A stretch of 64,000 bases of DNA from Agrobacterium tumefaciens (GCA_017744915.1 JAGIAH010000014.1:1-64000), one strand, 5' to 3'; counted from the stretch's first letter, positions 30,902-39,699 are shown. Made by a program: numbers and translations. The notes: generated by a model from the sequence alone, not told the origin.

Positions 30902-31495
30902 ATGAGACGAAATGGAGGCAGGCGCGGGCGTTTTTCGGCCTTTCGCGATGGCGGGCTTTTTCTCGCCACGGTTTTTCTCGGTATTCTCATCGCCGCCAAG
31001 CTGGACCAGATCAACAGCGAAACCTATGTCGGCCGTTTCTTCGTGATCGATGGCGACACGCTGTCAAAGGGCGAAGACCGGTTCCGGCTGCTCGGCATCG
31101 ATGCGCCGGAGCTTGCGCAGACGTGCCTGCGCGGCGGTGGGAGCTGGCCTTGTGGTGAAGAGGCGCGCCGTGTGCTGCAACGGCTGGCCGGCGCTCGGGA
31201 TTTTTCCTGTTCCGGCAGCTCGAGGGACCGTTACGGACGGCTGCTGGTTTATTGTTCCGCGGGCGGCAGGGATGTTTCCTCGGAAATGGTGTCGGCGGGT
31301 TTTGCCGTTGCCTCCGGTTATTTCCAGTTTTCAAGCGAACAGGCGGCGGCCCGCCGGCAGGCGCGGGGCATCTGGGCGGGCGAATTCGAAAAGCCGTCGC
31401 AATGGCGGCGCGAGCATCGGGCGGCGGATATCGAGACGCCGGCAGCGGGTTTCCTGACCATCATTCGCCATCTTCTGGGGTGGAACCATGGCTGA
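30902..31495 (+). CDS. thermonuclease (SNase-like) family protein
   Basis: A 197-residue protein with an N-terminal signal anchor (GGLFLATVFLGILIAAKLD) followed by an SNase-like OB-fold: VIDGDTL, FRLLGIDAPELAQTC and SSRDRYGRLLVYC, with the catalytic Arg/Glu/Asp positions recognisable. It is probably exported or membrane-tethered in the periplasm. The start at 30902 is chosen for the signal; the upstream ribosome site is weak. It overlaps the next gene by eight bases. Confidence 0.8.
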   Translation: MRRNGGRRGRFSAFRDGGLFLATVFLGILIAAKLDQINSETYVGRFFVIDGDTLSKGEDRFRLLGIDAPELAQTCLRGGGSWPCGEEARRVLQRLAGARDFSCSGSSRDRYGRLLVYCSAGGRDVSSEMVSAGFAVASGYFQFSSEQAAARRQARGIWAGEFEKPSQWRREHRAADIETPAAGFLTIIRHLLGWNHG

Positions 31496-32129
31496 GCCGG
31501 ATCTGCTAGATGACGGGCTGGATGGGCTGCGCGGCGAGATCGCCCGCTGCCGTCTCTGTCGTGACAAGCCGCTCAAGGGAATGGCCGATCGCCTGCCGCA
31601 CGAACCGCGGCCGGTGGTCGTCATGTCGAAGAAGGCCCGCATCCTGATTGCCGGGCAGGCGCCGGGGTTGCGCGTGCACGAAACCGGGCTGCCCTTCAAC
31701 GATGCTTCCGGCGACAGGTTGCGGCAGTGGCTGAATGTCGACCGGGAGACATTTTACGATCGCGATCGTTTTGCCATCGTGCCAATGGGGTTCTGTTTTC
31801 CCGGTTATGACGAAAGTGGCAGCGACCTGCCGCCACGACGTGAATGTGCGCCGCACTGGCGGGAGCGGGTGATGGTGGCGATGCCGCAGGTGGAGCTGAT
31901 CCTCGCCGTAGGCCAATATGCGCAGGCTTTTCACCTGGGCGAAAAACGACGCAAAACCATGACCGAAACCGTGCATGACTGGCGCAGCTACCTCCATGCC
32001 AATTCCGGCCCCGGCATTTTTCCCCTGCCGCATCCAAGCTGGCGCAACACCGGCTGGCTGAAAAAGAACCCGTGGTTCACCGAGGAATTGCTTCCGGTTC
32101 TGTGGCAACATGTGGAAATGCGGATTTAG
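31488..32129 (+). CDS. uracil-DNA glycosylase superfamily protein
   Basis: A 213-residue protein of the UDG-like superfamily: ILIAGQAPGLRVHETGLPF holds motif 1, and LPHPSWRNTGWLKKNPWF near the C-terminus holds motif 2. An N-terminal CRLC pair recalls family 4 Fe-S enzymes but the other two cysteines are not obvious, so cluster binding is uncertain. It overlaps the SNase-like gene by eight bases. Glycosylase activity is inferred from the fold only. Confidence 0.75.
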   Translation: MAEPDLLDDGLDGLRGEIARCRLCRDKPLKGMADRLPHEPRPVVVMSKKARILIAGQAPGLRVHETGLPFNDASGDRLRQWLNVDRETFYDRDRFAIVPMGFCFPGYDESGSDLPPRRECAPHWRERVMVAMPQVELILAVGQYAQAFHLGEKRRKTMTETVHDWRSYLHANSGPGIFPLPHPSWRNTGWLKKNPWFTEELLPVLWQHVEMRI

Positions 32130-32199
32130 TGAAACAATTTTCTGTTTTTCTGCAAAAATTAGTGTATTGAAAGGAAATTAATTCAGGAGGATAGACGCA

Positions 32200-32688
32200 T
32201 TGGATCGCCTTGACCGTAAGATTTTGCGCATTTTGCAAGAGGATTCCACACTGGCCGTCGCTGACCTTGCGAAGAAGGTCGGCCTTTCCACAACGCCCTG
32301 TTGGCGGCGCATCCAGAAGATGGAAGAGGATGGCGTCATCCGCCGGCGTGTGGCGCTGCTCGATCCGGGCAAGGTCAACACCAAGGTCACGGTTTTCGTC
32401 TCCATCCGCACTGCTTCCCATTCCATCGAATGGCTGAAGCGTTTCTCCGAGGTGGTGTCCGAGTTTCCTGAAGTCGTGGAATTTTATCGCATGAGCGGCG
32501 ATGTCGATTATCTGCTGCGCGTCGTCGTGCCGGATATTGCCGCCTATGACGCCTTCTACAAGCGGATGATCGCCAAGATCGAAATCCGCGACGTCTCGTC
32601 CGCCTTCGCGATGGAACAGATCAAATATACGACGGAACTGCCGCTCGACTATATGCTGCTGGATAACCCGAAATCCGGCGAAGAGTGA
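32200..32688 (+). CDS. Lrp/AsnC family transcriptional regulator
   Basis: A 162-residue regulator with an N-terminal winged helix-turn-helix (LDRKILRILQEDSTLAVADL..VGLSTTPCWRRIQKME) and a RAM ligand-binding domain (VVEFYRMSGDVDYLLRVVVPD). It starts at TTG 32200, set by a perfect AGGAGG nine bases upstream; no ATG is available at this position. Lrp-type proteins sense amino acids; the target genes are not evident. A terminator follows. Confidence 0.92.
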   Translation: MDRLDRKILRILQEDSTLAVADLAKKVGLSTTPCWRRIQKMEEDGVIRRRVALLDPGKVNTKVTVFVSIRTASHSIEWLKRFSEVVSEFPEVVEFYRMSGDVDYLLRVVVPDIAAYDAFYKRMIAKIEIRDVSSAFAMEQIKYTTELPLDYMLLDNPKSGEE

Positions 32689-32713
32689 TCCGCTGCCAAT
32701 CCGGTTTTTGAGC

Positions 32714-32746
32714 AATGCCCTTTCCGGTCGTCGGGAAGGGCATTTT
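32714..32746 (+). terminator. intrinsic terminator of the Lrp-family gene
   Basis: Stem AATGCCCTT / AAGGGCATT closed around a GC inner part, ending in five T residues, 25 bases after the stop codon. Confidence 0.85.
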
Positions 32747-32854
32747 TCGTTTTGTGGGTTTCGGTGACGGAAAGTCGAATCTCTTCAAGCCGCTGGGCGG
32801 AGTTGATGAGATATTGATTCAGCAAAGCGGGTTCGTCGCATTGAAACGAGCCTC

Positions 32855-32899
32855 CGCGGCATCTTTCTTCTCCCCGGCGGGGAGAAGAAAGATGCCGCG
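32855..32899. repeat. perfect 21-bp inverted repeat with a 3-base loop
   Basis: Arms CGCGGCATCTTTCTTCTCCCC and its exact complement flank GGC. It ends 9 bases from the methyltransferase stop codon (minus strand). No T-run follows on either strand, so it is not a standard intrinsic terminator, though it would form a very stable RNA hairpin at the methyltransferase mRNA end. Confidence 0.85.
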
Positions 32900-32907
32900 A
32901 CGCCGCC

Positions 32908-33732
32908 TCAGCCCTTGAGCTTGGCGATAATCAGATGGCCCGGCGTGGGGTTGCCGTCCTGCATGCGCACATTGATGTCGGTGACCTCGACGACCTCGAA
33001 ACCGGTCGCGGCCAGTCTTTCCCGGACATAGGTTTCCGCATGGGCGAAACGCTGGTGCGGGCCGACCATATAGGGGCGGCCGGCCATGATGTCTTCGGGC
33101 AGGGTTTCCGAAGAGAAGATCAAGAGACCGCCGGCATTGAGGTTTTCGGCGGCGCCGAAAAACAGCGGCTCCAGTGCGCCGAGATAGGGCAACACATCAG
33201 TGGCGGTGATGATGTCGAAGGGCTCGTCGTCGTTGTCCTCGAGGAAGTCCTCGGCTTCGGCGACATAGAGCGTCTCGTAGAGATCCTTCTCATGGGCGAT
33301 CTCGACCATGTTTTCGGAAATGTCGATGCCGGTGATGTCGTCAGCCATATCGCGCAGCGCCTCACCGGTGAGGCCGGTGCCGCAACCGAGATCGAGCAGG
33401 CGCTTGAAGGGGCCGAGGTTCAGTGTCTGCAGCCGCTGGCGCACCATCATCGGCACGGCGTAACCGAGCTGTTCGACAAGAATATCCTCGAAGGCTTCGG
33501 CGTGCTGGTCGAACAGGGTTTCGACGTAAGCGTCGGGCGCTTTCGACGGCTGTTCGCCCCGGCCCATGGCGGCGATGCGCACGGCCGCGCCGCCGTGGTC
33601 TTCCGGATCGATGGCCAGAACTTCCTCGTAGGCCTTCACCGCCGCGTCCACATCGCCGGCTTTTTCGAGCGCGAGTGCACGGTTATACGCCTCGGCAAGC
33701 GCCTCTTCGTCGATCTTCTGGTTCTTCGTCAT
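32908..33732 (-). CDS. class I SAM-dependent methyltransferase with N-terminal TPR-like segment
   Basis: The 274-residue protein has an N-terminal TPR-like helical hairpin (AYNRALALEKAGDVDAAVKA..VLAIDPED, residues 14-45), then a Rossmann methyltransferase domain with the SAM motif LLDLGCGTGLTGEAL (about 113-127) and IDISENMVEIA. The TPR-methyltransferase arrangement is common in rhizobia; the substrate is unknown. It probably forms a single-gene unit with the large hairpin just downstream. Confidence 0.82.
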   Translation of the reverse strand: MTKNQKIDEEALAEAYNRALALEKAGDVDAAVKAYEEVLAIDPEDHGGAAVRIAAMGRGEQPSKAPDAYVETLFDQHAEAFEDILVEQLGYAVPMMVRQRLQTLNLGPFKRLLDLGCGTGLTGEALRDMADDITGIDISENMVEIAHEKDLYETLYVAEAEDFLEDNDDEPFDIITATDVLPYLGALEPLFFGAAENLNAGGLLIFSSETLPEDIMAGRPYMVGPHQRFAHAETYVRERLAATGFEVVEVTDINVRMQDGNPTPGHLIIAKLKG

Positions 33733-33816
33733 CGTGCCTTATCCGTCAGCATCTTCAGTTGAGGTTTGCTGTAAGCCGCATCGGGGACGGGCGCAATGTT
33801 TATGTGGCGCGACGCA

Positions 33817-34083
33817 TCAGTGGATGATGAACTCCCCTTTGAGCGCACGCCATTCCTGCGCCGAGATCACCTGCCGGTGCACGTAGCGGACGGAGTGCAA
33901 AGGCCCGTCGAGCTTTTCCTGCCAGAATTTGAGGAAGCCGTGCATTTCGGGGAAGTCCGGGGCGAGATCATAGTCCTGCCAGACATAGGTCTGGAGAACC
34001 AGCGGATGGTCCGGCAGGCGGTAAAATATCTGGGCGGTGGTGAGGCCGTAGCCTCTCAGCATCATTTCCATGTCCTTGTTCAT
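33817..34083 (-). CDS. Usg family protein
   Basis: An 88-residue protein with MMLRGYGLTTAQIFYRLPDH and the later block LDGPLHSVRYVHRQ, which fit the small Usg-like family found in alphaproteobacteria and often placed near tryptophan genes. Function unknown. Of several in-frame ATG codons I chose 34083; 34104 would add seven residues and no clear ribosome site decides. Confidence 0.7.
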   Translation of the reverse strand: MNKDMEMMLRGYGLTTAQIFYRLPDHPLVLQTYVWQDYDLAPDFPEMHGFLKFWQEKLDGPLHSVRYVHRQVISAQEWRALKGEFIIH

Positions 34084-34204
34084 GACGGCGGTTCCCGTAT
34101 CCATGATTGCCGATCACAGCATTGCCGCTGTATCGAATATGGGAACACGACAGGGTTAATCCAAGCTTGCCAAAGGCGTGGACTGTCACAAAATATTTAT
34201 ATTT

Positions 34205-34243
34205 TTCAAAATGTTGGCAGCCGCTCTTGATGAGTGCTGCCAA
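34205..34243 (-). terminator. intrinsic terminator of the amino-acid permease genes
   Basis: On the minus strand, stem TTGGCAG / CTGCCAA extends through a bulged C into CACTC/GAGCG pairing (about 12 bp, loop of five), followed by the T-rich CATTTTGAAAAAT. It lies just after the permease stop at 34252. Confidence 0.7.
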
Positions 34244-34251
34244 TGTTTCGC

Positions 34252-35082
34252 CTAGCGTTTGAGGTGGCGCGTCAGGCGGGCCTCAAGCCATGCCCAGACA
34301 TGCCGCAGCGTTTCGACGATCGTCAGATAGAAGATCGCGGCCCAGAGATAGGCCTGATAATCGAAGGTGCGGGAAAAGGCGTAACGGGTCTGCCCCATCA
34401 GATCGAAGACCGTGACGATGGAGACCACCGCCGAACCCTTGATCATCAGGATGATCTCGTTGCCATAGGGACGCAGCGCCACGATGAGCGCCTGCGGCAG
34501 GATGATCTTGCGGAAGGTGACGAGTTTCGACAGGCCGAGCGAGGCCGCACCCTCATGCTGGCCGCGCGGCACGCTGCGGATGGCGCCGCGCAGGATTTCC
34601 GCCTGATAGGCCGCCGTGTTGAGGGTGAGCGACAGCAGGCCGCAATACCAGGCCTCGCGGAAGAACCACCACAGGCCAACGGTCTCCAGCCCCTGGCGGA
34701 AGCTGCCGAGGCCGTAATAGATCAGGAAAAGCTGCGCCAGAAGCGGCGTGCTGCGGAAGACATAGACATAGGCATAGGCCAGCGCGCCGAGGACGCGATT
34801 TTCCGACATGCGGGCAAAGGCGATCGGCACGGAAAGAATGGCGCCGAGAATGATCGAACTGCCGACGAGGGTGATGGTGGTGATGAGACCATCGATATAG
34901 CGCGGCCCGTAACGCTCGAACTTGTCCCAGTCCCAGCCTTCGATCATGGCGAAGATCAGCCCTGCGGCGAGCAGCGCCCAGAGCGCGATGACGGCCATGC
35001 CGACGATGCGCGAAATATTGAGCGGCTTGTCCGCAACGACGGGCGCGGGGCGTGGCGGAATGAGTTCCTGAATATGGCTCAT
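34252..35082 (-). CDS. polar amino-acid ABC transporter permease (HisM/OccM type)
   Basis: A 276-residue inner-membrane permease with about five hydrophobic segments and the EAA loop YQAEILRGAIRSVPRGQHEG with ASLGLSKL after it, typical of the HisM/ArtM class. It overlaps the other permease gene by four bases and is transcribed after it. No ATPase gene follows, which is unusual for this transporter type. Confidence 0.88.
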   Translation of the reverse strand: MSHIQELIPPRPAPVVADKPLNISRIVGMAVIALWALLAAGLIFAMIEGWDWDKFERYGPRYIDGLITTITLVGSSIILGAILSVPIAFARMSENRVLGALAYAYVYVFRSTPLLAQLFLIYYGLGSFRQGLETVGLWWFFREAWYCGLLSLTLNTAAYQAEILRGAIRSVPRGQHEGAASLGLSKLVTFRKIILPQALIVALRPYGNEIILMIKGSAVVSIVTVFDLMGQTRYAFSRTFDYQAYLWAAIFYLTIVETLRHVWAWLEARLTRHLKR

Positions 35083-35882
35083 CGGCTCACCTCCGACTTG
35101 CGTGACCAGCGGTCGATGAAACCGATGCCGATGGACGAAAGCAGCGCGAGGATGAGATAGAGCAGGCAGGCGATGCTGTAGAAGAAGAAGGCTTCCTTGC
35201 TGACGCGGGCGGCGATGCCGGTCTGGCGGATGATGTCGGCAAGGCCGATGATCGAGACGTAGGAGGTGTCCTTCAGCAGGATGACCCAGAGATTGGTCAT
35301 GCCGGGCAGGGCGATCCGCACGAGCTGCGGGATGATGATGAGCACCATGGTGCGGCCGCGCGACAGGCCGAGCGCGTGGCCGGCCTCATATTGTCCCTTC
35401 GGTATGGCCTTGAAGGCGGAAAGCAGCACTTCAGACGCATAGGACGAGAACACCACGGAGAGTGCCACCATGCCCGCCACGAAGGCGTTGATTTCGACGG
35501 GCCCGGTGATGCCCACATAACCGGCCACCGATTGCAGCAGCATCTGGATGCCGTAATAGACGATGAAGAGCGTCAGGAGTTCCGGCAGGCCGCGGAAAAT
35601 GGTGGTGTAGATGCCGGTCGCCAGCCGCAGCGATTTTTCTTCCGATTGTGCGGCAAGCGCGATGAGGAAACCGATCAGCAGCCCGACGGGCAGGGTGGCG
35701 AGCGCCAGCGAGATGGTGACCTTGACGCCGAAGGCGATTTCATCGCCCCAGCCCGCATCGCCGCAGGCGACGAGGGTGCCGTTTCCGAAAAGCGAGAAGA
35801 GACCGACCGGTCCGCAAAAAGGATCGAGAAGTGTCGAGACATAGGTCCAGAACGCACCTATGGCGGAAAATGCTCCGCTCAT
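35079..35882 (-). CDS. polar amino-acid ABC transporter permease (HisQ/OccQ type)
   Basis: A 267-residue permease with about five hydrophobic segments and the EAA loop YASEVLLSAFKAIPKGQYEA with GHALGLSRGR after it. With the neighbouring permease it would form the heterodimeric channel. It lies 112 bases after the binding-protein gene, separated by a terminator (35940-35969). Confidence 0.88.
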   Translation of the reverse strand: MSGAFSAIGAFWTYVSTLLDPFCGPVGLFSLFGNGTLVACGDAGWGDEIAFGVKVTISLALATLPVGLLIGFLIALAAQSEEKSLRLATGIYTTIFRGLPELLTLFIVYYGIQMLLQSVAGYVGITGPVEINAFVAGMVALSVVFSSYASEVLLSAFKAIPKGQYEAGHALGLSRGRTMVLIIIPQLVRIALPGMTNLWVILLKDTSYVSIIGLADIIRQTGIAARVSKEAFFFYSIACLLYLILALLSSIGIGFIDRWSRKSEVSR

Positions 35883-35939
35883 GCCAGTTTTCCCCCGCGG
35901 TCTTAAGCCGCCGTGATTGTTATGCTGACGTTTTCAAAC

Positions 35940-35969
35940 AAAAATGGCGGAAGGGCAAGCCTTCCGCCA
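35940..35969 (-). terminator. terminator/attenuator between binding-protein and permease genes
   Basis: On the minus strand a perfect 10-bp stem TGGCGGAAGG / CCTTCCGCCA is followed by five T residues, 26 bases after the binding-protein stop. It should let the binding protein be made in excess over the permeases. Confidence 0.85.
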
Positions 35970-35994
35970 CCAGATTTCAACAGATCGAACAGGC

Positions 35995-36768
35995 TCACTC
36001 GCCGTAAACGTCGAAATCGAAGTATTTTTTGTTGATCTCCTGATACTTGCCGCTGGCGCGAATACCGGCGATGGCGGCCGTGAACTTGTCGGCCAGCGCC
36101 GTGTCACCCTTGCGAACGGCGACGCCCGCGCCATTGCCGTTGATCTCGACGTCGACCTTGAGCGGCGTCAGGATCTTGCAGCAGGCGCCGGCATCCGTCT
36201 TCAGCCATTCCGAAAGCACGACGATATCGTCGATGACGGCGTCGATGCGGCCATTGGCAATGTCGAGCTTATATTCGTCAGCGGTCGGATACATCTTCAC
36301 GTTGGCATCCGGAAAATGCTTTTCGGCATAGTTGGAGTGGGTGGTGGAACCCTGCGCACCGAGCGACTTGCCCTTGAGATCGTCGAGGGACTTGATCGGC
36401 GAATCCTTCGGCACGGCGATGGCCGGCGGGGTGTTGTAGTACTTCTTGGAGAAGTCGACCTTCTGGAGGCGTTCCGGCGTGATCGACATGGACGCGATGA
36501 TGGCGTCGAACTTCTTGGCCTGCAGGGCGGGAATGATGCCGTCCCAGTCATTGGTGACGAAGGTGCATTCGGCCTTCATTTGTTCGCACAGCGCCTTGGC
36601 GATGTCGATGTCGAAGCCGGTCAGCGTGCCGTCGGCTTCGAGATTGTTGAAGGGCGGGTAGGCGCCTTCGGTGCCGATGACGATCTTGTCCTGCGCGAGG
36701 GCAGCGCCGGAAAACAGCGAGATGGCGGCAATCGATGCGGCTGCGAGCAGACGGGTGGAAATAGGCAT
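35995..36768 (-). CDS. periplasmic polar amino-acid binding protein of an ABC importer
   Basis: A 257-residue protein with a signal peptide (cleaved near SGAALAQD, residue 25) and an SBP type 3 fold: IVIGTEGAYPPFN, GFDIDIAKALCEQMK and DWDGIIPALQAKKFDAII. The pattern is of the lysine/arginine/ornithine or histidine binding class (ArgT/HisJ, OccT-like); the exact ligand cannot be read. GAGAGG precedes ATG 36768. It is first in the transport operon. Confidence 0.9.
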   Translation of the reverse strand: MPISTRLLAAASIAAISLFSGAALAQDKIVIGTEGAYPPFNNLEADGTLTGFDIDIAKALCEQMKAECTFVTNDWDGIIPALQAKKFDAIIASMSITPERLQKVDFSKKYYNTPPAIAVPKDSPIKSLDDLKGKSLGAQGSTTHSNYAEKHFPDANVKMYPTADEYKLDIANGRIDAVIDDIVVLSEWLKTDAGACCKILTPLKVDVEINGNGAGVAVRKGDTALADKFTAAIAGIRASGKYQEINKKYFDFDVYGE

Positions 36769-37112
36769 TTCGATCCTCTCTTTTGGTCGTTCATCCGCAG
36801 TCTGTTGTTGTTTTCAGTGCGGACGCCAGGGGCGCTGGGCGCGGCAGAACGGATTATACCGCCTGTGGCCTTCAGCGCGGATCAGATTATTCGTCCGGTT
36901 GGTCAAAAAATGCAACTGCAATATTAGCGACCGCGTTTGTGCCGCAGAGCTTCCACGAAAACGCCTTGATCTGTTCATTTCCGGTACAGAAGGCTTTGTT
37001 CATCATGGGAACCGAAGCGTGTGCCGGGCGTTGACCAGCGCCTGCACGCGCAGCCGGATTCACGATGTTGCGGCACACGCGACGTAAAACGATGGCAGAT
37101 GAGGAAGCACTG
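36769..37112. promoter_or_regulatory. divergent gap between the amino-acid transporter and the OmpA protein
   Basis: The 344 bases must carry promoters for both directions. I see a ribosome site for each flanking gene but no strong sigma-70 pair, no operator and no convincing small gene. Several open frames here lack ribosome sites. Confidence 0.3.
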
Positions 37113-39410
37113 ATGCTGAAGAAGAACACATTGCTGACGGGGGTGGTTTTCCCCCTCATGTCGCTGGCGATTGCGGTGGAGCCGGCAGCCGCCGGTTTTG
37201 CCGGCGCCGCGCGGGCGCAGACACAGATGCCCCATTCGCAGAGCCCGCTGATCCTGGCGCAGGCACAGCCGGAAGCGGAGAACCCGGAAGAGGAACTGCG
37301 CAAGAAGCACAAGCAGGCCGAGGAGGCGCAGCCGCAGGCCGAGCCTCAGAAACACGAACGCGCGCCGGAAGCCCCGCGTGAACGGCCGCCCGAACCGAAG
37401 GCCGAAGCACCCGCCGAACCACGCCCCGAACCCCAGCGGGAGCCCCAAAGGGAGCCCCAGCGCGAAGCGCAGCCCGAACCGCAGCGGGAACCCCAGCAGC
37501 GCGAGGCCCGCCCGGAACCCGCGCCGGCACCTGCCGAACAGCCGCAGGAGCGCCCGCGTAAACCCGAACGTGCGCAGGAGCCGCAGGGCGAGGGTGAACA
37601 GCGCCCGGCACGCCAGCGGGAGGCAGCGCCCGAAGCCGCACCGGCCGAACAGCAGCCGCAGGAACGTCCGCGCAAGCCTCAACGGGCGGAACAACCCGCC
37701 GGCGAAGGCGAGCAACGCCCGGAACGTCCCCGCAAGGAGAAGGAACCCACGAAGGAGCCTGCGAAGGAACCCGCTGCCGAACAGCAGCCCGCCGCGCGCC
37801 CGGAAAGCTCCGAGCAGCCCGCCAAGCCCCGCGAACCGGCACCCGCGAAAAAACCGCAGGTAGAGGAAAAGGCCCCGGAACAGAAAGCCGAGCCGGCTGA
37901 AAAACCCGTTCCCGAGAAAAAGCCGGCAGCCCCCGAGCCCGCCGTGAAGGAAGCGCCGGTCCCGACCGAAGCGCCAACACCTGCGCGCCCACCGGCACCT
38001 GAGGTGCAACCCAACCCCGCACCCGGCCGCCAGCCTTCCGAGCAGCCGGCCGAAGGCCAGGGCAGGACGGAGCCCGCAGCGCCGCTGCCGGGTGCCCCGA
38101 CACCTCCGCCGCCGAGCGGTGCGACGACCGGACAGGCGCCGGCCAGTGAGCCCGTGCCCAATCAGGTCGCCGTGCCGCAGACGGAAGCGCCGCCGATGAC
38201 GAAGGAGGAACTGGACAAGGCCAAGGCAATCGCCAAGGATCCGTCCAAGACCGCTGACACCGTCATCCTGCCGGTAGACAAGGGCGCGGCCGTTCTTGAC
38301 AGCGACAAAGAAGTGGAACGCTCGGGCAACCGCCAGACCCGCGAGGAACGTCGCCGCGAGCGCGAACAGGCCGGTGACGTCAAGGTTCCGACCTCCGACG
38401 CCGAAGCACAGCGCGCCGGTGCCGCCGAAGGCAAGGCCCCGCCGCCGCCCGTGAAGATGGAGGCGATTACCTCCCAGCAGGGCGAGCGCATCGACCGTCG
38501 TCCGCAATATGAGCGGCCGGAAGGCGTGCGTGAATGGCAGCCACGCGAAGGCCGTCCGCGTGACCGGGATCGTGACGCGCCGATCATCCTGCAGTTCGGC
38601 GACCGTGTCGTGGTGCGCGGTGACGACAACCAGCGCTTCATCCGTGATGGCGGCGAGCCCTATTACGAACGCCTGCCGGGCGGCCGTGTGCGCGAAACCG
38701 TCGAGCGCCGTGACGGCACGCAGGTGGTGACGATCCGCAACCGCTACGGCGACGTCATCCAGCGTTCGCGCATCGATGATCGCGGCCGGGAATATGTGCT
38801 GTTTTATGCACCGGAACTGATGGACGATCCCGACCGCGATTATGTCTATCGCGACCCGGGCCTTGACCTGCCGCCGATGCGCCTGCGCATTCCCGTGACC
38901 GACTACATCATCGACACCTCGAGCGATCCGGACCGCGATTATTACCGCTTCCTGGAGCAGCCGCCCGTCGAGCCTGTTGAGCGTGTCTATTCGCTGGACG
39001 AAGTGCGTTATTCGGCCCGTATCCGCGACAAGGTGCGCCGTATCGACCTCGATACCATCACCTTTGCCACCGGCAGCGCCGAAATTCCGATGACGCAGGC
39101 CCGCTCGCTGCGCAAGGTTGCGGATGCGATCAACAAGGCGCTGAACAAGAACCCGGCGGAAACCTTCCTGATCGAAGGCCATACCGATGCCGTCGGTTCG
39201 GATGAAAGCAACCTCGTCCTTTCCGACGAGCGCGCCGCCTCCGTCGCCAATGTGTTGACCGACGTTTACGGCATTCCGCCGGAAAACCTCGCGACGCAGG
39301 GTTATGGCGAGCGTTACCTGAAGGTGCAGACGCTCGGCCCGGAACAGCAGAACCGCCGCGTCACCATCCGCCGCGTGACGCCGCTGGTGAAGCCCGTCGC
39401 GCAGAACTGA
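37113..39410 (+). CDS. OmpA-domain protein with a long Pro/Glu/Arg-rich spacer
   Basis: The 765-residue protein has a signal peptide (MLKKNTLLTGVVFPLMSLAI..AAA), then about 330 residues of low complexity built from short units such as PQREPQRE, ERPRKPERAQ and PAEKPVPEKKPAAPEP, then a YRDPGLDL-type middle region and a C-terminal OmpA domain (about 640-765) with FATGSAEI, EGHTDAVGS and NRRVTIRR, the peptidoglycan-binding signature. The start at 37113 follows GAGGAAG; 37065 and 37092 are alternatives. It probably links outer membrane and wall across the periplasm. Confidence 0.85.
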   Translation: MLKKNTLLTGVVFPLMSLAIAVEPAAAGFAGAARAQTQMPHSQSPLILAQAQPEAENPEEELRKKHKQAEEAQPQAEPQKHERAPEAPRERPPEPKAEAPAEPRPEPQREPQREPQREAQPEPQREPQQREARPEPAPAPAEQPQERPRKPERAQEPQGEGEQRPARQREAAPEAAPAEQQPQERPRKPQRAEQPAGEGEQRPERPRKEKEPTKEPAKEPAAEQQPAARPESSEQPAKPREPAPAKKPQVEEKAPEQKAEPAEKPVPEKKPAAPEPAVKEAPVPTEAPTPARPPAPEVQPNPAPGRQPSEQPAEGQGRTEPAAPLPGAPTPPPPSGATTGQAPASEPVPNQVAVPQTEAPPMTKEELDKAKAIAKDPSKTADTVILPVDKGAAVLDSDKEVERSGNRQTREERRREREQAGDVKVPTSDAEAQRAGAAEGKAPPPPVKMEAITSQQGERIDRRPQYERPEGVREWQPREGRPRDRDRDAPIILQFGDRVVVRGDDNQRFIRDGGEPYYERLPGGRVRETVERRDGTQVVTIRNRYGDVIQRSRIDDRGREYVLFYAPELMDDPDRDYVYRDPGLDLPPMRLRIPVTDYIIDTSSDPDRDYYRFLEQPPVEPVERVYSLDEVRYSARIRDKVRRIDLDTITFATGSAEIPMTQARSLRKVADAINKALNKNPAETFLIEGHTDAVGSDESNLVLSDERAASVANVLTDVYGIPPENLATQGYGERYLKVQTLGPEQQNRRVTIRRVTPLVKPVAQN

Positions 39411-39430
39411 TCGGGTTCGGGAAGAAAAAC

Positions 39431-39466
39431 AAAGGCCCGGAAAGCGCAAGCTTTCCGGGCCTTTTT
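39431..39466 (+). terminator. intrinsic terminator of the OmpA-domain gene
   Basis: Perfect 15-bp stem AAAGGCCCGGAAAGC / GCTTTCCGGGCCTTT with a GCAA loop and five T residues, 20 bases after the stop. One of the strongest terminators in the window. Confidence 0.95.
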
Positions 39467-39498
39467 GTTGTTGGCGACAGGTCTTTCCAGCAACTCGA

Positions 39499-39585
39499 CG
39501 TCATCCTCGGGCTCGTCCCGAGGATCCAATCACGTCTCACCGGGTGAGGCGTCGCAGATGCTCGGGACAGGCCCGAGCATGACGG
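39499..39585. repeat. palindromic intergenic repeat, family B copy 1
   Basis: About 87 bases with two palindromes: ATCCTCGGGCTCGTCCCGAGGAT and ATGCTCGGGACAGGCCCGAGCAT, separated by about 32 bases and bounded by CGTC and GACGG. The second copy is at 51113. The remainder of the gap to 39699 holds nothing identifiable. Confidence 0.8.
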
Positions 39586-39699
39586 ATGGGACGTTTGCGA
39601 TGACCTCCCATGTCCGGGAAGTCAAAAGCTCCCCGGCTCATCTCTATTTTGACGAAGACTCTCTGCTGTCGAACGGAACAGAAGAGGGGAGGCATGGCC

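Noticed and set aside
36975-39449. 824-codon open frame on the minus strand opposite the OmpA-domain gene
   Set aside because: It is the complement of a Pro/Glu-rich, strongly codon-biased gene, rich in Gly/Arg/Leu with no family resemblance or ribosome site; the plus-strand gene has a signal peptide and an OmpA domain.
39499-39585. Family B repeat as an intrinsic terminator
   Set aside because: The true OmpA-gene terminator lies at 39431-39466; the repeat has no T-run and recurs elsewhere as a unit.
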